64,000 nt of DNA from a virus. Below, one piece after another: positions 31,706 through 40,154 of the stretch. The stretch is taken from positions 124,001 through 188,000 of IMG/VR virus record IMGVR_UViG_3300022921_000002. One strand, written 5' to 3'. A model generated the notes under the pieces. It was not told the origin of the DNA, ran no database searches, and saw only the letters and a program-made list of their open reading frames with translations. The position numbers and the translations under genes are program-made. Each line of letters starts with the position of its first letter. Position 1 is the first letter of the stretch.

Positions 31706-32347
31706 ATGCCAGTCTTTACAGTTGAAATCAACAATAAAGTAGTTGAGTTTACGCATATACCAAAATGCGGCGGTACATCCGCAAAATGTATGATGCTTGA
31801 AGCATCAGGATTTGATTGGAGAAACTCCCCGGCAAATGATTGGGGATTGCCAATAAGCCAAAGAAAACATCAAAAACAAAATAACAAATTCATGGATCGG
31901 CATGGAAAAGGTAAATTTGGTAACGTAGATTATCGGTTTACTATTATCCGTGATCCTATTAAAAGACTTGTGTCTTGTTATACAAACCGAGTGTTATTTT
32001 ATAATAAGATGAGAAATCGTGGGTGGGATAATTTTGTTGATAACTTAGGTAACTATGCAGCAGGTGATATTTCTCACCATTCTTTTCCAATGACGTATTG
32101 GCTAGGTAACGATCCTAACCGATATGATAAGATCTTTACAGTATCACAGGTTAGCACAGATATGCGTGAATGGTTATCAGAAATTGCAAACACTGATGTA
32201 CCTGCGCTGCAGCGACAAGATGGTGGTAGAGAAAAACAAAGTAAAATTGTTATTACTAAAGATCAGATAACAAGAATTAAAAAATACTATAAAAATGATT
32301 ATGAGAATTGGTGGAATGATAAGGTTGTTCCACAGGAGTTTGTATAA
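31706..32347 (+). CDS. sulfotransferase-family protein
   Basis: About 213 residues from ATG 31706 (AAAGG upstream). FTHIPKCGGTSAK is the 5'-phosphosulfate-binding loop for PAPS and YRFTIIRDPIKRLVSCYTNR is the 3'-phosphate-binding segment; both are standard in sulfotransferases. It would transfer sulfate to a glycan or other acceptor. A second sulfotransferase follows immediately, with ATG overlapping this stop. Confidence 0.82.
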   Translation: MPVFTVEINNKVVEFTHIPKCGGTSAKCMMLEASGFDWRNSPANDWGLPISQRKHQKQNNKFMDRHGKGKFGNVDYRFTIIRDPIKRLVSCYTNRVLFYNKMRNRGWDNFVDNLGNYAAGDISHHSFPMTYWLGNDPNRYDKIFTVSQVSTDMREWLSEIANTDVPALQRQDGGREKQSKIVITKDQITRIKKYYKNDYENWWNDKVVPQEFV

Positions 32348-33027
32348 TGTATATCCCAGAAATCAATACTTATTTTGTCCATGTTCCTAAAGCAGGTGGA
32401 ACAAGTGTTGAATTATTCTTTCTTCGTAATGTATGTGGTTATCCTGACTTTCAAGAAAGAAATATGTTTCGGCAATTTATAACAAAATACGGTGGGCGAA
32501 TAAATGCCTCACGGTATCATTTTGGACAACCAACACCTGAAATATTACCTACTGGTGAAACACAGCATTTATCAGCATGGCAATTGAAAGCTTGGAATGA
32601 TAAAGCCTTCACAGGATCTAAATATACATTTGCATTTGTCCGAAATCCTTTTCATAAATTTGTATCTGAGGTTATTTGGAAGCGTGAAAGGCTACCTGGT
32701 AAAGTAAATATGACATTTGAACAGCAGATTAGAGCTATGGAAATGGAATATCAGCGGAATAATATGAAAATACGTACTCCGCATAATGCACCGCAATGGA
32801 AGTTTGTATATGATGAAAAAGATAATCTTATTGTTGATGATGTATTTAGACTCGAGGAAATGGATAAAGCACAAAAGGTTATATCGGAAAAACTCGGCAT
32901 ACCTATAAACTTTGGGCATGAAAATAGAACAGCACGAAAAGATTATAAAGAATATTTGAATGCCAATTTAGTAAAACAACTTAAACCGTTAATTCAAAAA
33001 GATATGGAAGTATTCGGTTATGATTAA
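32347..33027 (+). CDS. sulfotransferase-family protein (second)
   Basis: A 226-residue sulfotransferase: VHVPKAGGTSVELFFL (5'-PSB loop) and YTFAFVRNPFHKFVSEVIW (3'-PB region). It differs substantially from the upstream copy, so it is not a recent duplication. It overlaps the glycosyltransferase gene downstream, supporting a glycan modification role. Confidence 0.82.
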   Translation: MYIPEINTYFVHVPKAGGTSVELFFLRNVCGYPDFQERNMFRQFITKYGGRINASRYHFGQPTPEILPTGETQHLSAWQLKAWNDKAFTGSKYTFAFVRNPFHKFVSEVIWKRERLPGKVNMTFEQQIRAMEMEYQRNNMKIRTPHNAPQWKFVYDEKDNLIVDDVFRLEEMDKAQKVISEKLGIPINFGHENRTARKDYKEYLNANLVKQLKPLIQKDMEVFGYD

Positions 33028-33727
33028 AACATTATGGATATATTGGAATACAGGAATTAAAGCAGCACCTCCAATTGTTCATAAATGCGTTGACAGTTGG
33101 AAACACCATAATCCTACATGGAAAATAGTATTACTTGATAATACAAATCTTAGGGATTATTACAAAGGCACACAAAATGGGCGTAGCATTCAGGCATGGT
33201 CTGATGTTGTTCGCATTAACTTACTTAAAGAATACGGCGGAGTATGGGTAGATGCAACCGTTGCTTGTAATAAACCACTTGATAGTTGGTTACCTGCTCA
33301 TGCTAAAACCGGTTTCTTTGCGTTCCGAAAACCAAAACCTGATACCGAAGTTGCAAGTTGGTTTCTATATGCTGATAAAGATAATTGCATTGTGGATCGG
33401 TGGAAATTATTGGTTGATGAATATTGGAAGAACCGCCCAAATATGGATTATCTGTGGTTTCATGGTTTATTTAATAATGTATTAGAAGACCCTGCTTGTC
33501 AGACAATGTGGAACAAAACTAAACCATGGCTGGCTAATCATAAACCGCTTCCTGAAACACCTGACAACCCACATTGGTTTACACCATATAATGCCAGCCG
33601 ATGGACAAAAATAAGAAAACAAGGATTGCCATTAACAGGACCTTGTTATAAATTAGCACATGGAACATCTAGGAGAATGATCCAAGAACCTACTATTATG
33701 AGGATATTTAATTATGAAAGTAAATAA
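33020..33727 (+). CDS. glycosyltransferase, capsular polysaccharide/GT32 type
   Basis: A 235-residue protein. IPK-like start TLWIYWNTGIKAAPPIVHKC, then QAWSDVVRINLLKEYGGVWV and DATVAC, the typical DXD-bearing region of GT32/Caps_synth glycosyltransferases that use nucleotide sugars. It ends in a His/Arg-rich segment (YKLAHGTSRRMI). Start and stop overlap neighbours. Confidence 0.82.
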   Translation: MIKTLWIYWNTGIKAAPPIVHKCVDSWKHHNPTWKIVLLDNTNLRDYYKGTQNGRSIQAWSDVVRINLLKEYGGVWVDATVACNKPLDSWLPAHAKTGFFAFRKPKPDTEVASWFLYADKDNCIVDRWKLLVDEYWKNRPNMDYLWFHGLFNNVLEDPACQTMWNKTKPWLANHKPLPETPDNPHWFTPYNASRWTKIRKQGLPLTGPCYKLAHGTSRRMIQEPTIMRIFNYESK

Positions 33728-34475
33728 GTATTATATAATTTATACTAATGATAACCTATCAAAACAATACGCAAATGATGCTGCCGAGCAATGTAAAAAG
33801 CTTGGAGTAAATTATGAGTTATACGAAGGATGGAAACCACAAGGTGGTCCTGGTCAAATGTGGAGAAAGTTTACCGCTGAAACAGGAATTCCAATCAAAT
33901 CATTTAAAAGAATGATGGTTGGTGCTCATGGTTGTATGGCTTCTCATTTACAATTATGGCAAAGGATTGTTCAGAATAAAGAATGTGCTGTTATATTAGA
34001 ACACGATGGGATGATGCTTCATAAAGTAAAGTTGGATATTCCTGATAACAAAATCGTTGCGTTAGGATACAAATATAGAGAATGGGAAAACTATGACTAT
34101 AAAACCGCAGGTCAACCCGAAAGAATTAAAGATGTGAAATTTCATCCAGGTTCTCATGCGTATGCTATTACACACATTACCGCGCAGAAAATGATTGATG
34201 AAGTAACAAAGGTAGGTGTTACCGAGGCAATTGATAATCGTTGGTTTATGAGCAGTCGGAAAAATTTTACTAAAATACCAATGGCTATTTGTGATCCTAT
34301 AGCAGCAATTGGGTGGTTAAGATTATCAACTATTCAGAAATATAGTGCCACTCATAATAATCATGCCGAAATGTTAGAATCTTTTAAGAACAACTTTAAA
34401 GGTCAGCTAAAGGAATCAATCGTTATACCCAAAGGGTCTGTAAATATTATAAATAGAAACAAAATCAGAGAATAG
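33714..34475 (+). CDS. glycosyltransferase family 25-like protein
   Basis: A 253-residue protein. MVGAHGCMASHLQLWQRI and AVILEHDGMM match the GT25 (LPS galactosyltransferase-like) signature, in which ExD binds the metal-sugar nucleotide. PGSHAYAITHITAQKMID also fits the family. Together with the GT32-type and two sulfotransferase genes it forms a compact glycan-decoration module in the late block. Confidence 0.78.
   Translation: MKVNKYYIIYTNDNLSKQYANDAAEQCKKLGVNYELYEGWKPQGGPGQMWRKFTAETGIPIKSFKRMMVGAHGCMASHLQLWQRIVQNKECAVILEHDGMMLHKVKLDIPDNKIVALGYKYREWENYDYKTAGQPERIKDVKFHPGSHAYAITHITAQKMIDEVTKVGVTEAIDNRWFMSSRKNFTKIPMAICDPIAAIGWLRLSTIQKYSATHNNHAEMLESFKNNFKGQLKESIVIPKGSVNIINRNKIRE
34448..34455 (+). 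promoter_or_regulatory. T4-type late promoter box TATAAATA
   Basis: Exact TATAAATA inside the end of the glycosyltransferase gene, 29 bases before the polyprotein gene. Confidence 0.75.
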
Positions 34476-34484
34476 AGGTATCTT

Positions 34485-37400
34485 ATGGCAGACGAAAGCA
34501 ATAAGGACAAAAAGAAAAAGGTTAAGGGATTTAAAGAATTTGATCCTGGAAACTATATTGATATTGAACCTACTATCAATGAAGCAAAAGTAGGCGAGGT
34601 TGTTATTTCTTGGGGACGTATGAACCCTATTACAACTGGGCACGAAAAACTTATCAATAGAGTTTTAAATGTAGCAAAATCAAAGAATGCTATTCCTGCT
34701 GTATTTTTAACACATTCTCAAGATAAAACAAAAAATCCATTGTCATATAATGATAAGATCAAATATGCCGAGGTAGCATTTGGTAAAATCATTAAAAGAT
34801 CAACTGCCAAGACAATCATTCAATTAATGCAGCAGTTACAAAAGAAATTTAAAAAGGTAACTCTCGTTGTTGGTTCTGACCGATATAAAGAGATGGATAC
34901 ATTGCTTAACAAATACAATGGTAAAGAATATAAATTTGATGAAATAGAAGTTGTATCCGCAGGTGCTAGAGATCCTGACGCTGAAGGTGTTAAAGGAATG
35001 TCAGCATCAAAAATGCGTGAGTATGCTGTTTCAGATAATATCAAAAAGTTTACTACAGGATTACCTAGTAAGCTAAAAACAAGCGCGGCCGACATTATGG
35101 CCAGCATTAAAAAGGGAATGGGAATGTCGGAAGAATATAACGAAGATAACTTTATCGAAGAAGATGAATTAGACGAAGCTTTGACTCGACAGCAGCGTAT
35201 TAAACGCGGCCGTCAAATGCGAAGAATGCGTGTTAAAATGAAACGAGGTCGGGAAAAGGCAAAGCGGCGCCGTGCCAATATTGATGTTTTGAAAAGAAGA
35301 TCAAGAAAAGCAGCACGTAATATAATTAAAAAGCGTCTTGCTGGTAATAAACGATATGCTGATATGGAGCCTGCGGAAAAGGAACGTATTGATAAACGCA
35401 TTGAAAAGATTTCAAAACAACGTATTGATAACCTGGCAATTAAATTGTTACCTTCTGTTAAAAAGAAAGAACGTGAGAGATTACAAGCACGTCATAATAA
35501 GAATGAGTCTGTTGATCTGAATGAGATGTGGGGTGCATATGTAACTAAGCGACCACATATGCTTATGGATAAAAACAACAAACCAAAGTTTGATAAACGG
35601 TTTAAGATGTTTAAACCTAAACAAGTTACAGAGATGAATGAGTTTGATATTGAAGATATCGTTGAACTTATGGAATCAGTTGAAAAATTTACCGAAACAA
35701 CAGGTAAATATTACACAGGTGTTGCTAAAAATAAGAAAGATGACCGTGAAGATCATTTTGAACGTAATGCTAAAAAGGCTGATGATGATCCTTCAGCATA
35801 TAGGCCAGCACCAGGTGATAAAGAAGCAAAGACAAAAGAATCAAAGCATACAAAAAAAGCACGAGCGATGGGTTACACTGAAGAATTTGATTTTTTAGGT
35901 GAAGATGCCGCAGGCAAATCATTAGCTGATAAAGCAAAGAAATCTGACATGCCTGCAGGGATTTTACGTAAAGTATATAACCGTGGTGTTGCCGCATGGA
36001 AAACAGGTCACCGCCCAGGAACAACACCTGAACAATGGGGACATGCTCGAGTAAATTCATTTATTACTAAATCCTCTGGTACATGGGGTAAGGCTGATAA
36101 AGACCTTGCTGCAAAGGTTAATGAATCAGTAGAAACAGTTAATGAAGTTAGGAGAAACGCTATGGCTGCCAAGCCTAAGAACACTAAAGCAGAACGTGAG
36201 AGTAGACTAGCACAGAATATGAAAAAATTAAAGGATATGCGTAAATCTGATAAGTCTTGGGGTAAATCAAGCGCATTTGATTATCACGAGGAAGTAGAAC
36301 TTGACGAATTAACAGCAGCTGAGAAAAAGCTAGTAAATCAAATGTATGATAAAAAAGGCAACCTCACACCACATGGTAAAAAAGTAATGAACCACGGTAA
36401 GAAAAAAGGTGATAAAGGTTTTGTTGAATCGTTAGATGATAAGTTTGAAGCATTCATCTCACTTAATGAAGCCGCAACGCCTCAAATGAAAAAGGCAGCT
36501 GCAAGTATCGAAGCATATGCAAAGAAAAGCGGTGGCATTGATAAAGCAGACTTTATGAAAGCAGCAAAGATGCTATCATCTGGTAATGCTGGTATAAAAT
36601 TCGTTAAATTTGTAGATGATCTTGATACAGAACCACGCGAATGGTTAATCACTAATCTTGCTAAGACTATGGGTAAACAAACAGTTGAAAAAATGTTTAA
36701 AGTTAAAATCCGTGAAGAAGTAGAACTAGATGAAGCCGAAATGAGCCTATATGATAAAATAAAGGCAGCAAGAGCAAACCCATCACCAGACAAGCCTGCA
36801 AGAGGTCGTGGATCAAAAAATCGTAATCCAAAAACTTATGACCCACGCAAAGCACTAGACAAAGAAGATGATCGTCTTCAAGGTATGGTAAAGAAAAAAT
36901 TGAAAAAAGAAGAGTTTGAACTTGATGAAGATCTTACACACCAGACAGTAAAGCCACCGAATCATACTAAAAAGTTTTCTGGGAAAGATTCTCGTGACAC
37001 ACAAGACACATCGGCGAATGAGTGGGATGCGCCAGGTAATAAGCGTCATACTGTAACGAGTAGTCAAGCAGATGCTCATGATAAAACTGCTGCACATCAC
37101 AATGAGGTTGCGGATGCTCATACAAAGGCAGGCGAAAAATCTTCTAGTCCAACTTTACAAAGATTGCATCACCAAGCCTCAGTCCATCATAAGAAGGCAG
37201 CAGAAGCACACTTTAATGCTTCTCATTCTAGTTCAGGTGCAGATAAAGATGGTTCTATTCAAAAAAAGGCAAAGGATCTGCATATGGCATACCATCTAAC
37301 TATGCATGCTAACAAGATGTCTCAAGAAGTAAGAAATAAGGGTTCTAAAGCAAAGCGTATCCTTGAAGAAGTAGAAGAGCTTGATGAAGATGCTAAAATG

Positions 37401-37748
37401 AAAAAGCAATCTGATGATAACCTAAAAAGTTTACATAAGCAATTCAAAGGTCAAGATCAAAAAATGCCATCAACTCAGCATATGATGAAGCGTATCACTA
37501 AAGAAATGAAACGCCGTAATATGGGTGAGTCTGAAGAAGCAGCAAAGTTAGCATCTGTTGCTAACGGTGGTGTTCAGGATAAAGAAGATAAATTTAGAAA
37601 TGCATTAAACCGTGTTCGTAATAAAAAATCAATGAAAGATGAAAGCTCTTGTGGATCATCAAAGAAAAGAAATGAAGAAGCTGGCGCAGGCGAAGAAGGT
37701 ACAGCTAAATTAGTTAAAAGACTAAAGAAGGATACACCTAATGCATAG
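34485..37748 (+). CDS. modular late protein with N-terminal NMNAT-like domain; probable prohead-cleaved polyprotein
   Basis: A 1087-residue single frame behind a late promoter. Eight (L/I)xE sites punctuate it: INE 31-33, LDE 229-231, LNE 345-347, LDE 606-608, LNE 660-662, LDE 748-750, LDE 813-815, LDE 966-968, usually within EEVELDE-like runs. Between them: (34-231) a nucleotidylyltransferase domain with WGRMNPITTGHEKL (HxGH-like) and GMSASKMREYA (ISxTxxR-like); (232-347) an Arg/Lys-rich block; (about 470-545) a segment ILRKVYNRGVAAWKTGHRPG known in other phage proteins; (663-750) a helical domain; (816-968) a His/Ala-rich helical block (TAAHHNEVADAHTKAGEK); and a basic C-terminus. LxE is the cleavage pattern of T4 gp21 protease, so I infer processing into packaged peptides. 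Processing is not proven. Confidence 0.8.
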   Translation: MADESNKDKKKKVKGFKEFDPGNYIDIEPTINEAKVGEVVISWGRMNPITTGHEKLINRVLNVAKSKNAIPAVFLTHSQDKTKNPLSYNDKIKYAEVAFGKIIKRSTAKTIIQLMQQLQKKFKKVTLVVGSDRYKEMDTLLNKYNGKEYKFDEIEVVSAGARDPDAEGVKGMSASKMREYAVSDNIKKFTTGLPSKLKTSAADIMASIKKGMGMSEEYNEDNFIEEDELDEALTRQQRIKRGRQMRRMRVKMKRGREKAKRRRANIDVLKRRSRKAARNIIKKRLAGNKRYADMEPAEKERIDKRIEKISKQRIDNLAIKLLPSVKKKERERLQARHNKNESVDLNEMWGAYVTKRPHMLMDKNNKPKFDKRFKMFKPKQVTEMNEFDIEDIVELMESVEKFTETTGKYYTGVAKNKKDDREDHFERNAKKADDDPSAYRPAPGDKEAKTKESKHTKKARAMGYTEEFDFLGEDAAGKSLADKAKKSDMPAGILRKVYNRGVAAWKTGHRPGTTPEQWGHARVNSFITKSSGTWGKADKDLAAKVNESVETVNEVRRNAMAAKPKNTKAERESRLAQNMKKLKDMRKSDKSWGKSSAFDYHEEVELDELTAAEKKLVNQMYDKKGNLTPHGKKVMNHGKKKGDKGFVESLDDKFEAFISLNEAATPQMKKAAASIEAYAKKSGGIDKADFMKAAKMLSSGNAGIKFVKFVDDLDTEPREWLITNLAKTMGKQTVEKMFKVKIREEVELDEAEMSLYDKIKAARANPSPDKPARGRGSKNRNPKTYDPRKALDKEDDRLQGMVKKKLKKEEFELDEDLTHQTVKPPNHTKKFSGKDSRDTQDTSANEWDAPGNKRHTVTSSQADAHDKTAAHHNEVADAHTKAGEKSSSPTLQRLHHQASVHHKKAAEAHFNASHSSSGADKDGSIQKKAKDLHMAYHLTMHANKMSQEVRNKGSKAKRILEEVEELDEDAKMKKQSDDNLKSLHKQFKGQDQKMPSTQHMMKRITKEMKRRNMGESEEAAKLASVANGGVQDKEDKFRNALNRVRNKKSMKDESSCGSSKKRNEEAGAGEEGTAKLVKRLKKDTPNA

Positions 37749-38013
37749 CTTCAAGCAACATTTGGAAGCATGCTGGTCTGATTACAAACAGGTTGGCATG
37801 AAGAAAAAAGGTGACAAGATGGTACCTAATTGTGTACCAAAGAATGAAAGTATTCCACCTGAAGTTGTGGGTGCGGCAATTGCTGCTCCTATGGTTGCAC
37901 AAGGTATTAAGCATACCGCAAAAGGTGTTGCCAAAGCAGTTAAAGGTGCTATTAAGGCACGTAGAGCTATTAAGAATGCAGGTCAACGAATTGCTGATAA
38001 GGTAGTAAAATGA
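37741..38013 (+). CDS. small putative packaged head protein (90 aa)
   Basis: Starts MHSFKQHLEA, the shared tag-like N-terminus, then CWSDYKQVGMKKKGDKMVPN ending in NCVPK, a small Cys-containing module, then an Ala/Lys-rich amphipathic C-terminal helix (GVAKAVKGAIKARRAIK). It overlaps the polyprotein gene by 8 bases. Basic and late, so likely virion-associated; family unnamed. Confidence 0.65.
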   Translation: MHSFKQHLEACWSDYKQVGMKKKGDKMVPNCVPKNESIPPEVVGAAIAAPMVAQGIKHTAKGVAKAVKGAIKARRAIKNAGQRIADKVVK

Positions 38014-38297
38014 AAACATTTAAACAATATATCTTTGCTGAGCATACACAATGTGGAACACCTGATTGTTGTGGTGAATGTGATACCGCCGTTACCGAAG
38101 GCTCAGAAACCTGGGAAGCTGGATATAAGCGCCGTGTTGTAAAAACAACTGATCCTGACCATAAAGAGGCAGGACATAATTGGCGTATTAAAGGTAAAGA
38201 TAAATCTCATCTTACTATTAAATTATATAAAGAAAAGCCTTCACAACAAGAATTCAATAAACAAATGAAAAGAGTTGCAGGACACGAGTTCGGATGA
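38010..38297 (+). CDS. small putative packaged head protein, Cys-rich (95 aa)
   Basis: Starts MKTFKQYIFAEH, tag-like. A cysteine cluster CGTPDCCGEC (about 15-24) may bind metal. The rest is basic and beta-prone (HNWRIKGKDKSHLTIKLYK). ATGA overlap with the preceding gene, part of a four-gene run of similar proteins. Confidence 0.65.
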   Translation: MKTFKQYIFAEHTQCGTPDCCGECDTAVTEGSETWEAGYKRRVVKTTDPDHKEAGHNWRIKGKDKSHLTIKLYKEKPSQQEFNKQMKRVAGHEFG

Positions 38298-38587
38298 AAA
38301 GCTTTAAGCAATATATTTCTGAAGGTATCATGGTTAAACTGATTCGTGGTAAAGGCCAGGATACTTTAAAAATGAAAGACACTAAAGAAAAGAGTTGGGT
38401 TGAATTACGCGGCAAACCTAATTTTGAAACTAAATATGATAAAAGGGATCCGTTACATAAAGCAATTACGGCGCTAGGTAAATCGGCAAGCATATCTGAT
38501 TTTATGAATGGTGATGAAGTAAGTATAAATCCAAACCATCCTGACGGTAAGAAAGCGTTGGCAACTATAAAGAAGTTAATGAAATGA
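38294..38587 (+). CDS. small putative packaged head protein (97 aa)
   Basis: Starts MKSFKQYISEG, the clearest capsid-targeting-like tag with ISE at residues 8-10. Basic body (KWVEL-like strands, DPLHKAITALGKSASISDFM, then HPDGKKALATIKKLMK). ATGA overlaps with both neighbours. Confidence 0.68.
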   Translation: MKSFKQYISEGIMVKLIRGKGQDTLKMKDTKEKSWVELRGKPNFETKYDKRDPLHKAITALGKSASISDFMNGDEVSINPNHPDGKKALATIKKLMK

Positions 38588-38850
38588 AAACATTTAAACA
38601 ACATATGGAAGCAACATACCAAGGTAAAGAGGTTAAGTTAAACAAACCTATGGCGGGTGATGTTGCTAAATCAAAAGTATTCGTTGATCCTGATGGCGAC
38701 GGTGTTGCTAAAAAAGTTAATTTTGGTGACAAGAATATGACAATTAAAAAGCATATTCCAGGTCGACGTAAATCTTTTAGAGCAAGACATAATTGCGATA
38801 ATCCTGGGCCAAAAGATAAGGCACGATATTGGTCTTGTAAAGCCTGGTAA
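38584..38850 (+). CDS. small putative packaged head protein (88 aa)
   Basis: Starts MKTFKQHMEATYQ, tag-like. Contains VFVDPDGDGVAKKV and a conserved basic C-terminus, GRRKSFRARHNCDNPGPKDK followed by ARYWSCKAW, that I associate with other marine phage proteins. Last of the four-gene run. Confidence 0.68.
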   Translation: MKTFKQHMEATYQGKEVKLNKPMAGDVAKSKVFVDPDGDGVAKKVNFGDKNMTIKKHIPGRRKSFRARHNCDNPGPKDKARYWSCKAW

Positions 38851-38854
38851 ATAT

Positions 38855-38862
38855 TATAAATA
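38855..38862 (+). promoter_or_regulatory. T4-type late promoter box TATAAATA
   Basis: Exact TATAAATA five bases after the preceding stop, 27 bases before the ATG at 38889. Confidence 0.75.
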
Positions 38863-38888
38863 AAACAAACAGCAAATAGAGAAGTAAT

Positions 38889-39233
38889 ATGTATAGTTTT
38901 TCAGAACATAGTCTTATTGAACACGTTGAGGCACATCTCATTGAGAATGATCTTGTACTTGATAATATAGATGACGAACAACTTGACGAAATCATCGGTA
39001 TGGCCGCAAAGGCTGTAGGGGCAGTTGCTAAGGTAGGTGCAAAAGGTGTTCGACGAGCATTAACAAATAAACAAGGTCAATTCCGTTTATCAACTGCTGG
39101 GCGTAATACGGCACGTGCTAATAAAGCAAAACGTATTAATGATAGAGCAAATGCTATCCGTGATAGAAAAACCACAAAGGCGAATATTGACAAGGCCAGA
39201 GAAAACTTACGCAAAGCAAGAGAGGGAAAATAA
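38889..39233 (+). CDS. small basic putative packaged head protein (114 aa)
   Basis: N-terminus MYSFSEHSLIEHVEAHLIE is acidic and contains LIE (9-11), then EQLDEIIGM with an LDE site near 37. The remainder is Arg/Lys/Ala-rich (AKAVGAVAKVGAKGVRRAL and RANAIRDRKTTKANIDKARE), like a propeptide followed by a DNA-binding mature part. Processing is inferred. Confidence 0.65.
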   Translation: MYSFSEHSLIEHVEAHLIENDLVLDNIDDEQLDEIIGMAAKAVGAVAKVGAKGVRRALTNKQGQFRLSTAGRNTARANKAKRINDRANAIRDRKTTKANIDKARENLRKAREGK

Positions 39234-39234
39234 A

Positions 39235-39798
39235 ATGGACACGAATACAGTTAGAGAAGCAATTATTGATGCCCTCGGTCGAGTAGGTGAACTCGACGAA
39301 AAGAAAATGGATCCAGTGGGGCAGGCTGACGCAGATATTGATAACGATGGAGACGTTGATAATTCAGATGAATATCTTCACAAACGTCGCAAAGCTATCA
39401 AAAAGGCTATGAAAGAAGAGCAAGAAGCTCGCTTAAATGAAGCAACAGCTATGACTGCTGGGCCAAAAGGTAGCTTAGGCGGAATTGGTAAAAAACCATC
39501 TATGCCTGCTCCTGGAGATAGTAAAAGAACTATTAATGCTCCAAAAGGAACCGCACGTCATCATGCCGATATGGCAGCAAAACATCAGCAGTCAGCTGAG
39601 CATCACGGAAGAAGAGCATCTGAACATGAGGATGAAGGAAATGATGATAAAGCAGATCATCATTATGATAAAATGCAACATCACGATAATGCGGCTGATG
39701 CGCATCAGCATGCACAAGATATGATTAAGAAACACGGTTCCGATCATCCTGAAGCTCAAAAAGCATCTAAAGAAGCTAATAAGCATAAATTATCATAA
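39235..39798 (+). CDS. putative virion protein with Ca-binding-like and His-rich segments (187 aa)
   Basis: ATG 39235 follows GAGGG. VGELDEKK gives an LDE site near residue 20. DADIDNDGDVDNSDEYL (about 32-48) resembles an EF-hand or dockerin loop. ARLNEATAM (near 68) is another LxE site. The C-terminal half is a His/Ala/Asp helical block (MAAKHQQSAEHHGRRA; HHDNAADAHQHAQDM) similar in style to residues 816-968 of the 1087-residue protein. Probably head-packaged and processed. Confidence 0.65.
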   Translation: MDTNTVREAIIDALGRVGELDEKKMDPVGQADADIDNDGDVDNSDEYLHKRRKAIKKAMKEEQEARLNEATAMTAGPKGSLGGIGKKPSMPAPGDSKRTINAPKGTARHHADMAAKHQQSAEHHGRRASEHEDEGNDDKADHHYDKMQHHDNAADAHQHAQDMIKKHGSDHPEAQKASKEANKHKLS

Positions 39799-39835
39799 GA
39801 ATAAATAAGAAACCCAAATAAGGAGATAAAAACAA

Positions 39836-40138
39836 ATGGCACTTTGGGGAAAAACCGACACATTAGCAGATGTTCCAAAATGGTTGGAAGACGACGCTAA
39901 TAATACAAACAAATCAAATGATCGCGACAACGCGGTGTTTGTTGACCTTACAGAAGCTGGAGTTGCAGCTAACAGAGCAAAAGGTTTGACAGGTCCGGGC
40001 TGGTGGTTGTACCACACATCAAATGGCCGTCATTATGCAGAATGCTTGGTACCAATGAAAGTATCCGCGGGAGATGCAGGTGACCTTGGTGTAACAGGTG
40101 ATACTGCTGTTGAAGACTTAATCGTAGCTGATACTTAA
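39836..40138 (+). CDS. small putative virion protein (100 aa)
   Basis: Late-block gene with AAGGAG upstream. Contains DRDNAVFVDLTEAGVAANR, then GLTGPGWWLYHTSNGRHYAE, a beta-rich motif that recurs in marine T4-like virion proteins as I recall. Acidic and small, likely structural or decoration; no named family. Confidence 0.62.
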   Translation: MALWGKTDTLADVPKWLEDDANNTNKSNDRDNAVFVDLTEAGVAANRAKGLTGPGWWLYHTSNGRHYAECLVPMKVSAGDAGDLGVTGDTAVEDLIVADT

Positions 40139-40154
40139 GTAAAGAAAATATAAT

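Noticed and set aside
36300-37390. repeated EEVELDE-type blocks as a possible assembly duplication
   Set aside because: The surrounding sequences between the repeats differ completely, so they are short protein motifs, not duplicated DNA.
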